A stretch of 64,000 nucleotides of DNA from Clostridia bacterium (GTDB taxonomy: Bacteria > Bacillota > Clostridia > Oscillospirales > CAG-272). Under the pieces are notes generated by a model, which saw only the letters and a list, made by a program, of their open reading frames with translations, was not told the DNA's origin and ran no database searches. The position numbers were made by a program, and so were the translations under genes. The DNA lies in assembly GCA_017466445.1 (NCBI GenBank), contig JAFTUC010000005.1, positions 62,001 through 126,000 of the forward strand, read 5' to 3'. This document shows positions 9,914 to 18,704 of the stretch, piece by piece. The stretch's first letter is position 1, and each line of letters begins with the position of its first letter.

Positions 9914-10840
9914 TTGAAAAGCACAAGACAGTTAAGGATCGTTATCTCGGCAATCGCCCTGTGCGCTATACTCTTCGGCGCTTATTTTGTGATAAGGATC
10001 ACAACGAAAAAGAGCACCGAAAAAGACAGATCCGACACGGACGGCGCTTACATCCTTGTCGATCGGAACGGCACCGAAAAAGTATCTTATTTTTCATTTA
10101 CGGACGGAGAAAATATTTTCGCATTTGAAAAGCAGAACGGCATTTGGCGCTACAAGGAAAACACTACCCTTCCCACAAATGCGGAAAGGATAAACGAATA
10201 TCTCGAGAGCTGCGAGCTTATACTTGCCAAAAAGCTCATAAGCGAAAACTGTGATGATCTTTTACAGTACTCGTTAAGCGAGCCGAAAAAGAATCTCACT
10301 ATAGTGGCAGACGGAGTGAAAAAATCCTATCTCTTCGGAGAAACGATAGAGTCAAAGGGACTTTGCTATATGCTCGACTCACGCTCGGGCTCGGTCTATC
10401 TTGTCGATATCTCCTTTACGGATACGCTTTCCGTCGAGCTTTCGGAATTTTTTACATCAGACAGCCACAGTCCGCCGGAAAAGGACACTATACAACAAGT
10501 AACGGTCACATCTCCCGAATTTTCAAAGGAAATAATCCCCGACGGAATCCCGGGAAGCAGCGCTTCTCTTCTTACCGAGGCAATCTCCTCAATAAAAATA
10601 ACCGAATTCGTTGATTTCGGCAGAGACTGCTTTGATACATTCGGACTCTCCGAAAGCGAAGCAATCGAGATGAAGGTGATCACGGACAAAAAAGAGATCC
10701 GGTATATTTTCGGACTTGGAGAGAGCGAGGAATTTATCTATCTTCTTGTGGAAAACGAAAGCGGAATACTTTCGGAAATGGTCTATCTCTTCTCCTGCGA
10801 CAATTTCTCGCATCTTTACTCTGTTCTTTCGCAAAAATAA
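9914..10840 (+). CDS. DUF4340 domain membrane-anchored protein
   Basis: The 308-residue protein has an N-terminal signal anchor (residues 7-27) and an extracytoplasmic domain with the WRYKEN...LPTNAERINEYL pattern that I associate with DUF4340. The start is a TTG one base after the previous stop, with GGAAGG upstream, so it is translationally coupled to the GldG-like gene. DUF4340 proteins often follow GldG-like genes in Firmicutes and are presumed to be part of the same envelope complex. A strong terminator follows immediately. Confidence 0.85.
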   Translation: MKSTRQLRIVISAIALCAILFGAYFVIRITTKKSTEKDRSDTDGAYILVDRNGTEKVSYFSFTDGENIFAFEKQNGIWRYKENTTLPTNAERINEYLESCELILAKKLISENCDDLLQYSLSEPKKNLTIVADGVKKSYLFGETIESKGLCYMLDSRSGSVYLVDISFTDTLSVELSEFFTSDSHSPPEKDTIQQVTVTSPEFSKEIIPDGIPGSSASLLTEAISSIKITEFVDFGRDCFDTFGLSESEAIEMKVITDKKEIRYIFGLGESEEFIYLLVENESGILSEMVYLFSCDNFSHLYSVLSQK

Positions 10841-10847
10841 AAGATCA

Positions 10848-10876
10848 CGCCGAGGACACTGCACTTGTCCTCGGCG
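10848..10876. terminator. Bidirectional terminator between convergent operons
   Basis: CGCCGAGGAC and GTCCTCGGCG form a perfect 10-bp GC-rich stem with a 9-nt loop. A T-rich run follows on the plus strand and A-rich sequence precedes it, so it can serve both the DUF4340 gene and the converging GH42 gene. Confidence 0.88.
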
Positions 10877-10885
10877 TATTTTATA

Positions 10886-12922
10886 TCACTTTTTCTTTAC
10901 TATCATTACTCCGTAAGGCTCAAGCTCGACCTTTTCGCCCTTCTTGAAGGTCTTACCGGTGAGAAGCTCATCGCCGTCAAACGGAACGCAGGCATACGCA
11001 CCGCTGCGCCTCATAAGCTCTACCGCAGAGAATATTTCTCCCGCCTCTCCGCTTCTTGCGGTGAGAGCGACAGTCTCGCTTGCCTCGGACACGGGATGAA
11101 TATCCTCCTGAGTCAAAACATCCGAAAGGAATTTCTTCCATCCGTCAGCTGAAGGCATGGCTCCGAGAATGATGATGCGTCCCTTGCCGTAAGGCGTTTC
11201 GGTGATCGCCACCATATTATCAGCCATCTCTCCGTCATATCTTGCAAGCACCTTGGTATTCTTACCCGAAGGCTCGACAGAATAGACCTCGTAGACCTCG
11301 TCTATAGTCTTTGTTCTGCTTCCGTCCTCAAATACGATAGAATAATCAGCACCCCTTACAAGCGTATATTCGAGTCTGCAGTCGGTAATATCCTCAAGCA
11401 TTCCCATAGCCTTATCGGTATATTTCGAGCCCGACGCGTTTCTTATATCGGTCATAGGACCCGCTATCCACGTGCCACCGTTTTCTACCCACTTAAGCAC
11501 CCTTTCGGAAAGGTTATCCTCATGAAGAGTGGGCATAAAGGGAGTGATCACGACCTTATATCTGTCAAGCTCCTTTGAGGGAACGATAAGGTCGGCGGAA
11601 TAATGCATCTGCTCTATCGGCTGGTAGACGGCGTTTGTAAAGTGCCATCTGTAGTTGAAGGTGGGGGACATCGGCTGGAATCTGAAGATCTGATGAGACG
11701 CGAACGATGTATGTATCGCGATCTCAGACCTGTTTATCGAGGTGTTTGTAATAACATCCGAAAGTCTTGAAAGATCTTTTCCGAGCTGTCTTACCTCTCC
11801 CGAGGTCTGATTTTCTCTTCCGCAGGAATTTATGACAGCGCCGTGCATAAGCTCGTTTCCGCCGTAATGAGATCTCCAGAGCCAAAAATCAACAAGCTCG
11901 GCTCCGCGCAGATAGGAATTCCATACGTTCATCCTACAGAAATTCTTCGGACGCATATACGCACCCGCAGTTCCTCCGTTCCAGCACGTAGAGGTCTCGG
12001 TCAGCCAGAAGGGCTTATCCTTAAGATTATAAAGAAGATTATACCAAACGAGCGAATCGGCGTACGCTTCATCACCGTAGGTAGTCTTATAGTAATACTG
12101 ATTCAGCTGCATTACGTCGGTTCCGCTGCGAAGCTTTTCGTGCTCGAACTGAAAATGAGGCATCGAGCAGTGACCTGTAGGCTTATCCGAATATTTATGA
12201 ATTATATTATGCTGGAGCTCGAGCACCTCGTGGAGAGAGTCGTTTGCAAAAAGTCCCCAATGGTAGCTAAATGCGGGATGATGAAGCTGATAGTTCGGTG
12301 CTCCGATATCCTCAAAGCAGTCAAAGCGCATACCTCTTATATGAGTGCCCCACTCGCGATTGAGCTTTTCGATATCGTTATCGTACATCTTGCGCATACG
12401 CTCACGGAACTTGCTCGCACACGTGTCACAGCAGCAGTTCACTTTACCGGCATGGGACTGCGGCTCCATCTCGTTATCCATCTGCCAACCGATGATATTT
12501 TCGTCCTTACCAAACTCGATCGCCATCTTTTCTACGACCTTTGCCAGATAGTCGCGGTATATTTCGCTGTTGGGGCAGATATGACGTCCTCCCCCGTGCT
12601 TCAGGCGTTTTCCGTCCATATCCACTACAAGCATTTCGGGATGCTTTTTTTCCATCCATCGGGGAGGTATCGCAGACGGTGTTCCCATAATGACCGCGAT
12701 ATTTCTTTCTTTACACTTGTCCACGACCTCTCTGAAGAGAGAAAGATCGTAAACGTCATCGTCGGTCTGTATAAATCCCCACGCAAATTCGGCAATACGG
12801 ACGCAGTTGAGTCCCATTTCCACCATCTTATCGAGATCCTTATCTATCTCGCTACTATCCCATGCCTCGGGATAGTAGTTAGACCCGAACATCGGTCTTT
12901 GAAGTTCATATTTTCCGTTCAT
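10886..12922 (-). CDS. GH42 beta-galactosidase
   Basis: This cytoplasmic glycosidase cleaves terminal beta-galactosides from short oligosaccharides. The 678-residue protein matches GH42: N-terminal FGSNYYPEAW, acid/base E151 in QMDNE, nucleophile E309 in WLTET, and the cysteine cluster CCCDTC (163-168) that binds metal in many GH42 enzymes. The C-terminal trimerisation and beta domains follow, so the length is full. No signal peptide is present. GGAGG precedes the ATG. It is the last gene of a minus-strand operon after two deacetylase-like genes. The natural substrate may be galactan or galacto-oligosaccharides rather than lactose. Confidence 0.95.
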   Translation of the reverse strand: MNGKYELQRPMFGSNYYPEAWDSSEIDKDLDKMVEMGLNCVRIAEFAWGFIQTDDDVYDLSLFREVVDKCKERNIAVIMGTPSAIPPRWMEKKHPEMLVVDMDGKRLKHGGGRHICPNSEIYRDYLAKVVEKMAIEFGKDENIIGWQMDNEMEPQSHAGKVNCCCDTCASKFRERMRKMYDNDIEKLNREWGTHIRGMRFDCFEDIGAPNYQLHHPAFSYHWGLFANDSLHEVLELQHNIIHKYSDKPTGHCSMPHFQFEHEKLRSGTDVMQLNQYYYKTTYGDEAYADSLVWYNLLYNLKDKPFWLTETSTCWNGGTAGAYMRPKNFCRMNVWNSYLRGAELVDFWLWRSHYGGNELMHGAVINSCGRENQTSGEVRQLGKDLSRLSDVITNTSINRSEIAIHTSFASHQIFRFQPMSPTFNYRWHFTNAVYQPIEQMHYSADLIVPSKELDRYKVVITPFMPTLHEDNLSERVLKWVENGGTWIAGPMTDIRNASGSKYTDKAMGMLEDITDCRLEYTLVRGADYSIVFEDGSRTKTIDEVYEVYSVEPSGKNTKVLARYDGEMADNMVAITETPYGKGRIIILGAMPSADGWKKFLSDVLTQEDIHPVSEASETVALTARSGEAGEIFSAVELMRRSGAYACVPFDGDELLTGKTFKKGEKVELEPYGVMIVKKK

Positions 12923-12933
12923 AACAAGCCTCC

Positions 12934-13644
12934 TTATTTTATAAGCACCTCGGTATTATTACCGTAAAAAATGTCATCTTTTCCACTTATGAGCCTAAAA
13001 AACTCCTCAAGTCTGTACCAAAAATCAGACTCGAAATCAAGCTCGTACGAATGCCCCCAGATATAGAAAATCTGCGGCTTATCGGTTTCAAGCTCTACAA
13101 ACCTTTTTCCGAGATCCATCATCTTATCGAAATCAAGATGATATACGGAAGGCTTGAAATCGAACATATTCTCCGGCTCGTCGAAATTTCCCGAGCAAAC
13201 GGTGCCGCGCGAATAGAGAACTCCCGTGCGCTCCCTGACTATTTTGTCAACTCTTTCATCGGTAGCGCTTGATCCGCAAGGATAGGCCATACCGACAACG
13301 TCATATCCGACAAGGGAAGAAAGCTTTTTTCTGTCCTCTTCTACCTGACGCACTATTTCCTCATCGCTGCAGGTATTAAGCCGCGGATGAGTAAGAGTAT
13401 GCACCGCCACCTCGTGCCCCTTATACACCTCGGCAAGGCGAGATTCGTGGATCTTATAGTGTGAAACTCTGACTCCTCCATGTCGGACAAGCATTCCGTC
13501 ATATCCGAGAAATCCCGAATTTATATTGAACGTACACTTAAGACCGTACTTATTAAGCAGCTCTATAAGGTGTATATCCTGTGTAACCCCGTCGTCATAG
13601 CTGAACGTGACAGCCTTCTTTTTGGTATCTCTCCAATTTTCCAT
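12934..13644 (-). CDS. Polysaccharide-deacetylase (NodB-like) family protein, copy 2
   Basis: The 236-residue protein has the NodB/CE4 core: SYDDG with D17 and D18, and the H82-x3-H86 metal site in HEVAVHTLTHP, then YPCGS. It has no signal peptide or membrane helix, so it should act in the cytoplasm on an imported sugar, unlike secreted chitin or peptidoglycan deacetylases. It is about 73% identical without gaps to the adjacent upstream gene (my count), so the pair is a tandem duplication. It lies 11 bp upstream of the GH42 gene. The exact reaction is unknown. Confidence 0.85.
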   Translation of the reverse strand: MENWRDTKKKAVTFSYDDGVTQDIHLIELLNKYGLKCTFNINSGFLGYDGMLVRHGGVRVSHYKIHESRLAEVYKGHEVAVHTLTHPRLNTCSDEEIVRQVEEDRKKLSSLVGYDVVGMAYPCGSSATDERVDKIVRERTGVLYSRGTVCSGNFDEPENMFDFKPSVYHLDFDKMMDLGKRFVELETDKPQIFYIWGHSYELDFESDFWYRLEEFFRLISGKDDIFYGNNTEVLIK

Positions 13645-13670
13645 AGCACACTCCGTTTAAAAGCAGTATT

Positions 13671-14381
13671 TTATTTAAGCAGAACCTCGGCATTGGTTCC
13701 GTAAAAAACATCGTCGCGACCGCTTACCAGCTTAAAAAGCTCCTCGAGACGGACCCAGTAGTCGCTACTGTAATCCATTTCATAGGTATGACCCCATATA
13801 TAGAAGATCTGCGGCTCATCCGGATCCATTTCAACGAATTTCCTTGCGAGATCCATCATTATATCGAAATCGAGATGGAAAACGGTCGGCTGAAAATGGA
13901 TAAGATCGTCCTGCTCATCAAATCTTTCCGTGCAGTTCGTTCCTCTTGAATATCTGACTCCCGTTTTCTCTCTTACGATGCGCTCTACCCTTTCGTCGGT
14001 CGCATTCGATCCGAAGGGATATGCCATTCCGATGACCTCGTATCCAACGAGCTCGGAAAGCTTTTTTCTGTCCTGCTCTACCTGACGTACGATCTCATCA
14101 TCACTGCAGGTCTTAAGATTCGGGTGGGTAAGCGTATGCACAGCGACCTCATGTCCCTTATAGACCTCAGCAAGACGCTCCGCGCGGATCTTATAATGAG
14201 AGACCCTTATGCCCTTATAGTAATCAAGCATTCCGTCCTTGCCGAGCAGGTCGGAATTTATATTAAAGGTGCATTTAAGTCCGTACTTATTAAGCAGCTC
14301 TATAAGGCGAATATCCTGCGTGATTCCGTCATCGTAGCTAAAGGTGATCGCCTTCTTTTTCGTTTCTCTCCAGTTTCCCAT
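13671..14381 (-). CDS. Polysaccharide-deacetylase (NodB-like) family protein, copy 1
   Basis: This is the first gene of the deacetylase-deacetylase-GH42 operon. It encodes 236 residues, the same length as its neighbour, with the same NodB residues D17, D18, H82 and H86 and a YPFGS motif. I start it at ATG 14381, with GGAGG 7 nt upstream; the frame extends further but has no ribosome site there. The largest differences from copy 2 lie at residues 51-56 and 151-165, which are likely loops, suggesting split substrate preference. No signal peptide is present. Confidence 0.85.
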   Translation of the reverse strand: MGNWRETKKKAITFSYDDGITQDIRLIELLNKYGLKCTFNINSDLLGKDGMLDYYKGIRVSHYKIRAERLAEVYKGHEVAVHTLTHPNLKTCSDDEIVRQVEQDRKKLSELVGYEVIGMAYPFGSNATDERVERIVREKTGVRYSRGTNCTERFDEQDDLIHFQPTVFHLDFDIMMDLARKFVEMDPDEPQIFYIWGHTYEMDYSSDYWVRLEELFKLVSGRDDVFYGTNAEVLLK

Positions 14382-14407
14382 TTCGGTCCTCCGAACTTTT
14401 TTTGTTA

Positions 14408-14436
14408 AGTATAACACACACCGCATACAATGTCAA
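14408..14436 (-). promoter_or_regulatory. SigA promoter of the deacetylase-GH42 operon
   Basis: On the minus strand, TTGACA (14436-14431) and TATACT (14413-14408) are 17 nt apart. It is back to back with the promoter of the divergent AraC gene, leaving about 40 bp between the two -35 boxes for regulator binding. Confidence 0.88.
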
Positions 14437-14476
14437 GCCGACCCATCCGATTTAATTATAAAATTCACGCAGTATC

Positions 14477-14505
14477 TTGACATTTTTTTCATCATATGCT
14501 ATCAT
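14477..14505 (+). promoter_or_regulatory. SigA promoter of the AraC-family gene
   Basis: TTGACA (14477-14482) and TATCAT (14500-14505) are 17 nt apart. Transcription should begin near 14512, giving a leader of about 60 nt with AGGAG before the ATG. Confidence 0.8.
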
Positions 14506-14570
14506 TATATCGAAATGAAATCAACATTTATACTATCATTACACCCAAATTATAGGAGTTTTCTCTCACA

Positions 14571-15449
14571 ATGTTTGAAGACGTAGTAGACGTAAGCGCG
14601 CGTACTCTATCCCTCGATGGAATCGATTTTACGCTTCGATTCGGATATCCGTACAACCTTGTCGATTCTCCCGACATAGAACCGCAGCACATACACGATC
14701 AGTACGAATTTTACGTAAATCTTTCCGGTGACGTATCCTTTCTCGTCGACACTCAGATATACGCTATCGAGAGCGGAGACGTGGTCATAATAAAGCCTAA
14801 CACTCTGCACAAATGCATATACAACAAATCGTGCAAGATGGAGCATTTCGTGCTTTGGCTAAGCATAGGCGAGGACTCTCCGCTTGTCAGCTTCATAGGC
14901 AAAAAGGAATTTATTCCGATCATTCGGCTTGATGAGGAGCACAAAGCATCCCTAAAGCTTTGTCTCGGCAGGCTTCACTCAATGCTCGTAAACAGATCGG
15001 AAAATTCAAATCTTATGACCACCGTGCTTCTCATGCAGTTCATCGGACTTCTCGCCGATGCGCCAAGCAGCGTAGCGCCCGACACCTCGGGATTTCCGAT
15101 CAAATTCCGCAGCGTTCTCGAGATCATAGATCAAAAATTCACAGAGCTCAACTCGGTAGAGGACATAGCTAAGGCATCGTTCGTCGCTCCGTCAACGCTT
15201 AACCGATGGTTCAGAGAAAATCTCCATATGACACCCTACGAGTTCCTCGAAAAGAAAAAATTTGCGCTTGCAAAGCAGCTTCTCTCGAGCGGCGTATCGG
15301 TGACTGAGGTTGGAAATCGACTCGGATTTTGCGGAACATCATATTTTATTTCAAAATTCAAGAGGCATTTTGGTGAAACGCCTCTTGCGTACAAGCATCG
15401 GAGCGAGCAGGGGATTCCCAAGATAGACACGAAAAAGAATAAAAAGTAA
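14571..15449 (+). CDS. AraC-family transcriptional regulator
   Basis: The 292-residue protein has an N-terminal cupin-like sugar-sensing domain (PQHIHDQYEFYVNLSG, residues 40-55) and a C-terminal double helix-turn-helix (about 185-285) with the family signature SYFISKFKRHFGETPLAYK. It is divergent from the deacetylase-GH42 operon and convergent with the alpha-galactosidase gene, so its most likely target is the former. The ligand is probably a galactose-containing sugar (inference). A very strong terminator overlaps its stop codon. Confidence 0.92.
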   Translation: MFEDVVDVSARTLSLDGIDFTLRFGYPYNLVDSPDIEPQHIHDQYEFYVNLSGDVSFLVDTQIYAIESGDVVIIKPNTLHKCIYNKSCKMEHFVLWLSIGEDSPLVSFIGKKEFIPIIRLDEEHKASLKLCLGRLHSMLVNRSENSNLMTTVLLMQFIGLLADAPSSVAPDTSGFPIKFRSVLEIIDQKFTELNSVEDIAKASFVAPSTLNRWFRENLHMTPYEFLEKKKFALAKQLLSSGVSVTEVGNRLGFCGTSYFISKFKRHFGETPLAYKHRSEQGIPKIDTKKNKK

Positions 15450-15480
15450 AGAAGTGGACGCCATACGTCCACTTCTTTAC
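15446..15480. terminator. Bidirectional terminator
   Basis: A perfect 15-bp stem (GTAAAGAAGTGGACG and its complement) with a 5-nt loop is flanked by A-rich and T-rich sequence. It overlaps the AraC stop codon and ends 3 nt before the alpha-galactosidase stop, so it serves both converging genes. Confidence 0.92.
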
Positions 15481-15483
15481 TTT

Positions 15484-17508
15484 TTATATTTCATTTACGT
15501 ATATAAGTCTTGCCGATCTGCGATCCTTCAAAACGAATTCAACACCGGTTCCAAGCTCTTTTCCGGTAAAGACCGTTTCTTCTCCACTATCCTCGTCCTT
15601 CAGACGATATTTCTTCTCGATATCCGCGTAAGGAAGCGAGACGCGAAGAGTATCGAGCTCGCACTCCTCCTGACGGAAAACAAACAGTATTCCTTCGCCC
15701 GCATCATCATCGAAATAACTGTACGCAGTAAAATCGCTCTTATCCTCCGAGCGATGCCATGGCGTATGGATATAGAAATCCTTGAGCAGATACTTATTTA
15801 TCTTACGCCATTCGTTAAGACCGTTTCTTAAAACGTCAAAATTCTGAGTGGGATCGTATACGAACTGGGAATCAACGTTAAGCACAGGCAGATAGGAGGC
15901 TCTCCAGATATAAGTATCACTTTTTCCCGTAGCGTCGAGCTCACCGACCTTTTCGCGTGAGTTCGCTCCACAGAACGGGATCCACTTATTAAACGAGGTC
16001 GTCATCGAAAGTCTGAGAGACGTACTCGTACGGTCGGCGTCACTTCTTAGAAGAGGCACGCCACTTCTCATCGATTCGATATCGTTACGTCCGCCACCCG
16101 AAGCGCACGAGTCTACGAATCCACATCCGCCGTAGGAAAGCGTGCACTTTATTATCTCATCCCACATTTTATAGTGACCGTTTATGAACCTGCACTCGGT
16201 TATACCTCTGCGGTCCTCACCCTCGATATCGTCAAGATATTTCCAAAGAGGTGCGGGATCGCAGTTGTTATCCTCTCTGTACATTTCTACTCTTCCGCGC
16301 TTAAGAGTTGAGCAAACTCTGTCAAGCGTCCATTCAAAGCATTCGGGATTTCCGATATTATTGGAGATAGCGTGTACTCCGTCTCTGCGAATCGCCCATT
16401 CATCTTTATATCCGTAGTTCTTTACGAGATTTTCGGGATCGCTTATACGCTCGGGCTCAAACCACATAAGAGTCTTCATTTGATGCTCTCTTGCAAAATC
16501 GGTGGATTCTCTGAAGGTCTCACCCGGCCACTTGGCAGGGTCGAGCTCCCACGTTCCTACCATTTCCCACCATTCTATTCCGGTTCTCGGAGATCTTCCG
16601 TCGGGCGCTATGTACCATCCCGCGTCAAACCAGCGGAAATCTATCTTTATGTTCTCGGAAAGCATTTTTTCAAGCGTCGGACGCCAGCTCGTATGACTTT
16701 CGGAGATGCTGCCGTCGGAATTTGGGATTCCCGTATCAAGGGCGAGACAGCAGGTGGAAATAGGCGTCATCGCCTCGCCTTTTGAATTTGCCTTCGGAAG
16801 GTTATGCTTTATAAACCAGGATCTCCAATAGTTAGTAGCATAGCTCTCATTTCTTTTCGTATACGGAGCGACCACGAAGAGCGCGCTTCTTATCCCCTCT
16901 CCCGCGTTAAGTCGGCAGGATAGATTATTTACCGATCTCGCTACGTAGACAGTGCTCTCCCCGTCCGATGTGAACTCAGCCTTCCAGGTTCCCGCCCATC
17001 CGATAGCGAGCATAGCGCCCTTATCTCCGTACTCAAGATTGAAATACGGGAAGTTTATGTGAGTCGCTCTTCCGCTTTCCGAGGAGAAGCAGGTAGCGTT
17101 ATTTGTAAGATCTATCGAATAAGGTCTGTACTGATTCACATGATCCCCGAGTATTCCCTTAAGTGTAGGATAACCTCCGTCAAAGCGAACAGTTGACTTC
17201 ATCTCCGAGATCACACCGCTTGGCTTATTCGAAATATTGTCGAGGTAGACGGTCCATTCGGTAGCACCGAAGTCGAAATAATGCAGAAGATCGAGGGTGA
17301 TCTTCAAAGCACCGTCAAAGACAAAGGTGAATACCGAGCGTTCCTTTTCATCCAAGGTAAACACCTTTTTGTCATCAAGCGACATACGGGCATCGGAAAA
17401 TCCGGATATTTCCTCTCCGTCGTATTTAAAGGAAAAGGGAAAATCGACGATATTTTCTACGATATACGCATACGATCTGTCCGCCTCAGGATTTGCATAT
17501 TTTTTCAT
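15484..17508 (-). CDS. GH36-like alpha-galactosidase
   Basis: The 674-residue protein has the GH36/clan GH-D layout: an N-terminal beta-sandwich, a TIM barrel with DFRWFDAGWY and MWFEPERIS, and a C-terminal beta domain. The predicted nucleophile is D413 in MYREDNN and the predicted acid/base is D476 in SCASGGGRND. In most alpha-galactosidases the nucleophile motif is KWD or KxD; here the lysine is arginine, so specificity may differ. I start at ATG 17508, which has AGGAG 7 nt upstream; a TTG 21 nt earlier is weaker. No signal peptide is present. It faces its own upstream AraC gene in the same direction. Confidence 0.85.
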   Translation of the reverse strand: MKKYANPEADRSYAYIVENIVDFPFSFKYDGEEISGFSDARMSLDDKKVFTLDEKERSVFTFVFDGALKITLDLLHYFDFGATEWTVYLDNISNKPSGVISEMKSTVRFDGGYPTLKGILGDHVNQYRPYSIDLTNNATCFSSESGRATHINFPYFNLEYGDKGAMLAIGWAGTWKAEFTSDGESTVYVARSVNNLSCRLNAGEGIRSALFVVAPYTKRNESYATNYWRSWFIKHNLPKANSKGEAMTPISTCCLALDTGIPNSDGSISESHTSWRPTLEKMLSENIKIDFRWFDAGWYIAPDGRSPRTGIEWWEMVGTWELDPAKWPGETFRESTDFAREHQMKTLMWFEPERISDPENLVKNYGYKDEWAIRRDGVHAISNNIGNPECFEWTLDRVCSTLKRGRVEMYREDNNCDPAPLWKYLDDIEGEDRRGITECRFINGHYKMWDEIIKCTLSYGGCGFVDSCASGGGRNDIESMRSGVPLLRSDADRTSTSLRLSMTTSFNKWIPFCGANSREKVGELDATGKSDTYIWRASYLPVLNVDSQFVYDPTQNFDVLRNGLNEWRKINKYLLKDFYIHTPWHRSEDKSDFTAYSYFDDDAGEGILFVFRQEECELDTLRVSLPYADIEKKYRLKDEDSGEETVFTGKELGTGVEFVLKDRRSARLIYVNEI

Positions 17509-17665
17509 AACTTTCTCCTTTTTGTTCAATGAGATGAGAGAAGTATTCTCGTTTTTTGATATTATATCACAGCAGAGCCGGATATACTATAAAAAAAGAA
17601 TCAAAATATATAAGTTTTGTATTCATTTACACTCTGAAAAAAAAGGAGCATCGACCGTTCTTTCT

Positions 17666-18544
17666 TTATTGTCCGTTCCTACAATTTTTTCTGAATTTTA
17701 GAGGTGACATTCCGTATTTTTTCTTAAATACCGAATAAAAATAGTTTTCCGATCCGATACAGGTTCTCTGAGCGATCTCACCTATCTTCATGTCGCTGCT
17801 TCTGAGCAATATTTCGGCGTTGGCAAGACGCTTTTCAAGGACAAGGTCGGCAAGGGTACATCCGTACTCCTTGTGGATTATACGCGACACCTGTCTCGGA
17901 CTCAAAAAGACGTGTGCGGCAACGTCGGTAAGGCGTATCCTGCTTCTTGCGTTAGCGTTAATATAGGTCTCGATCGCGCTTATATGTCTCGAATCGCTCT
18001 TTTTTGCCGCTTTTTCGTCAAGCTCCGGCATAAACAGAGATATCATTTCGTTAAAGAGCAGTCCCGAAAGAAGCTCTGCCTCTTTTTCCGAAACATCGGT
18101 TCCTTTATCGCTTTTTTCGGCAAGCTTTCTGATATAGAACGAGATATCGTCTGTAATATCGAGCACGGATATTCCTCCGTTTTGTGAAAGAATGTCACGG
18201 AACTTCGCAGACAGCTTTTCATTTCCCGATCCGCCAAGAGAAAAAAGCAAGCAGAAGCTTCCCTTCTTACTCGGTCTGGTAAAATGCTTTATTCTTGGCG
18301 GGATTATGACGATCTTCCTTTCATAGACCGTTACACCACGCTCACTGACCAGCCTGAGGCTTCCATCGGTAACGAAAAACACCTCGTATGTAAAATGTGT
18401 GTGGACGTTTCCTATCCTTATCGGAACGTCGGGCGGAATATAATCTCCTCCTATGAGCGGTGTATTACCCACTCTGAACACCTGAATCTCCATTCCGCAA
18501 ACGTTTATATTAAACGCAGGTCTGTCTCTGTTTTGTTCACTCAT
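17666..18544 (-). CDS. AraC-family transcriptional regulator, possibly leaderless
   Basis: The protein has an N-terminal cupin domain (VHTHFTYEVFFVTDGSL, about residues 45-62) and a C-terminal AraC double helix-turn-helix (about 190-290, SENYFYSVFKKKYGMSPLKF). I start it at ATG 18544, giving 292 residues. A SigA-type promoter ends only 7 nt upstream of that ATG and no ribosome site is visible, so the message may be leaderless. A TTG at 18580 keeps the frame open but lies inside the -35 box. It precedes the GH36 gene and diverges from the GH51-like gene, so either may be its target. Confidence 0.88.
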   Translation of the reverse strand: MSEQNRDRPAFNINVCGMEIQVFRVGNTPLIGGDYIPPDVPIRIGNVHTHFTYEVFFVTDGSLRLVSERGVTVYERKIVIIPPRIKHFTRPSKKGSFCLLFSLGGSGNEKLSAKFRDILSQNGGISVLDITDDISFYIRKLAEKSDKGTDVSEKEAELLSGLLFNEMISLFMPELDEKAAKKSDSRHISAIETYINANARSRIRLTDVAAHVFLSPRQVSRIIHKEYGCTLADLVLEKRLANAEILLRSSDMKIGEIAQRTCIGSENYFYSVFKKKYGMSPLKFRKNCRNGQ

Positions 18545-18551
18545 GATATTA

Positions 18552-18580
18552 AGTTTAGCATAGTTTTTTTCTTTTTTCAA
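18552..18580 (-). promoter_or_regulatory. SigA-type promoter directly abutting the AraC start
   Basis: On the minus strand, TTGAAA (18580-18575) and TAAACT (18557-18552) are 17 nt apart. The expected transcription start falls at about 18545-18544, on or next to the ATG. Confidence 0.6.
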
Positions 18581-18642
18581 TAGAAAACGGCGAAAAACTT
18601 TAAAATTCGGACATCAACGCATATTTATGTCCGTCGAATTGC

Positions 18643-18671
18643 TTTACTTTTCGAGTTTTTTAGCATATAAT
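18643..18671 (+). promoter_or_regulatory. SigA promoter of the GH51-like gene
   Basis: TTTACT (18643-18648) and a perfect TATAAT (18666-18671) are 17 nt apart. The leader would be about 27 nt, consistent with the ATG at 18705. Confidence 0.72.
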
Positions 18672-18704
18672 CATACCCACAAAATAAAAGCGAGGACAGT
18701 CAAT

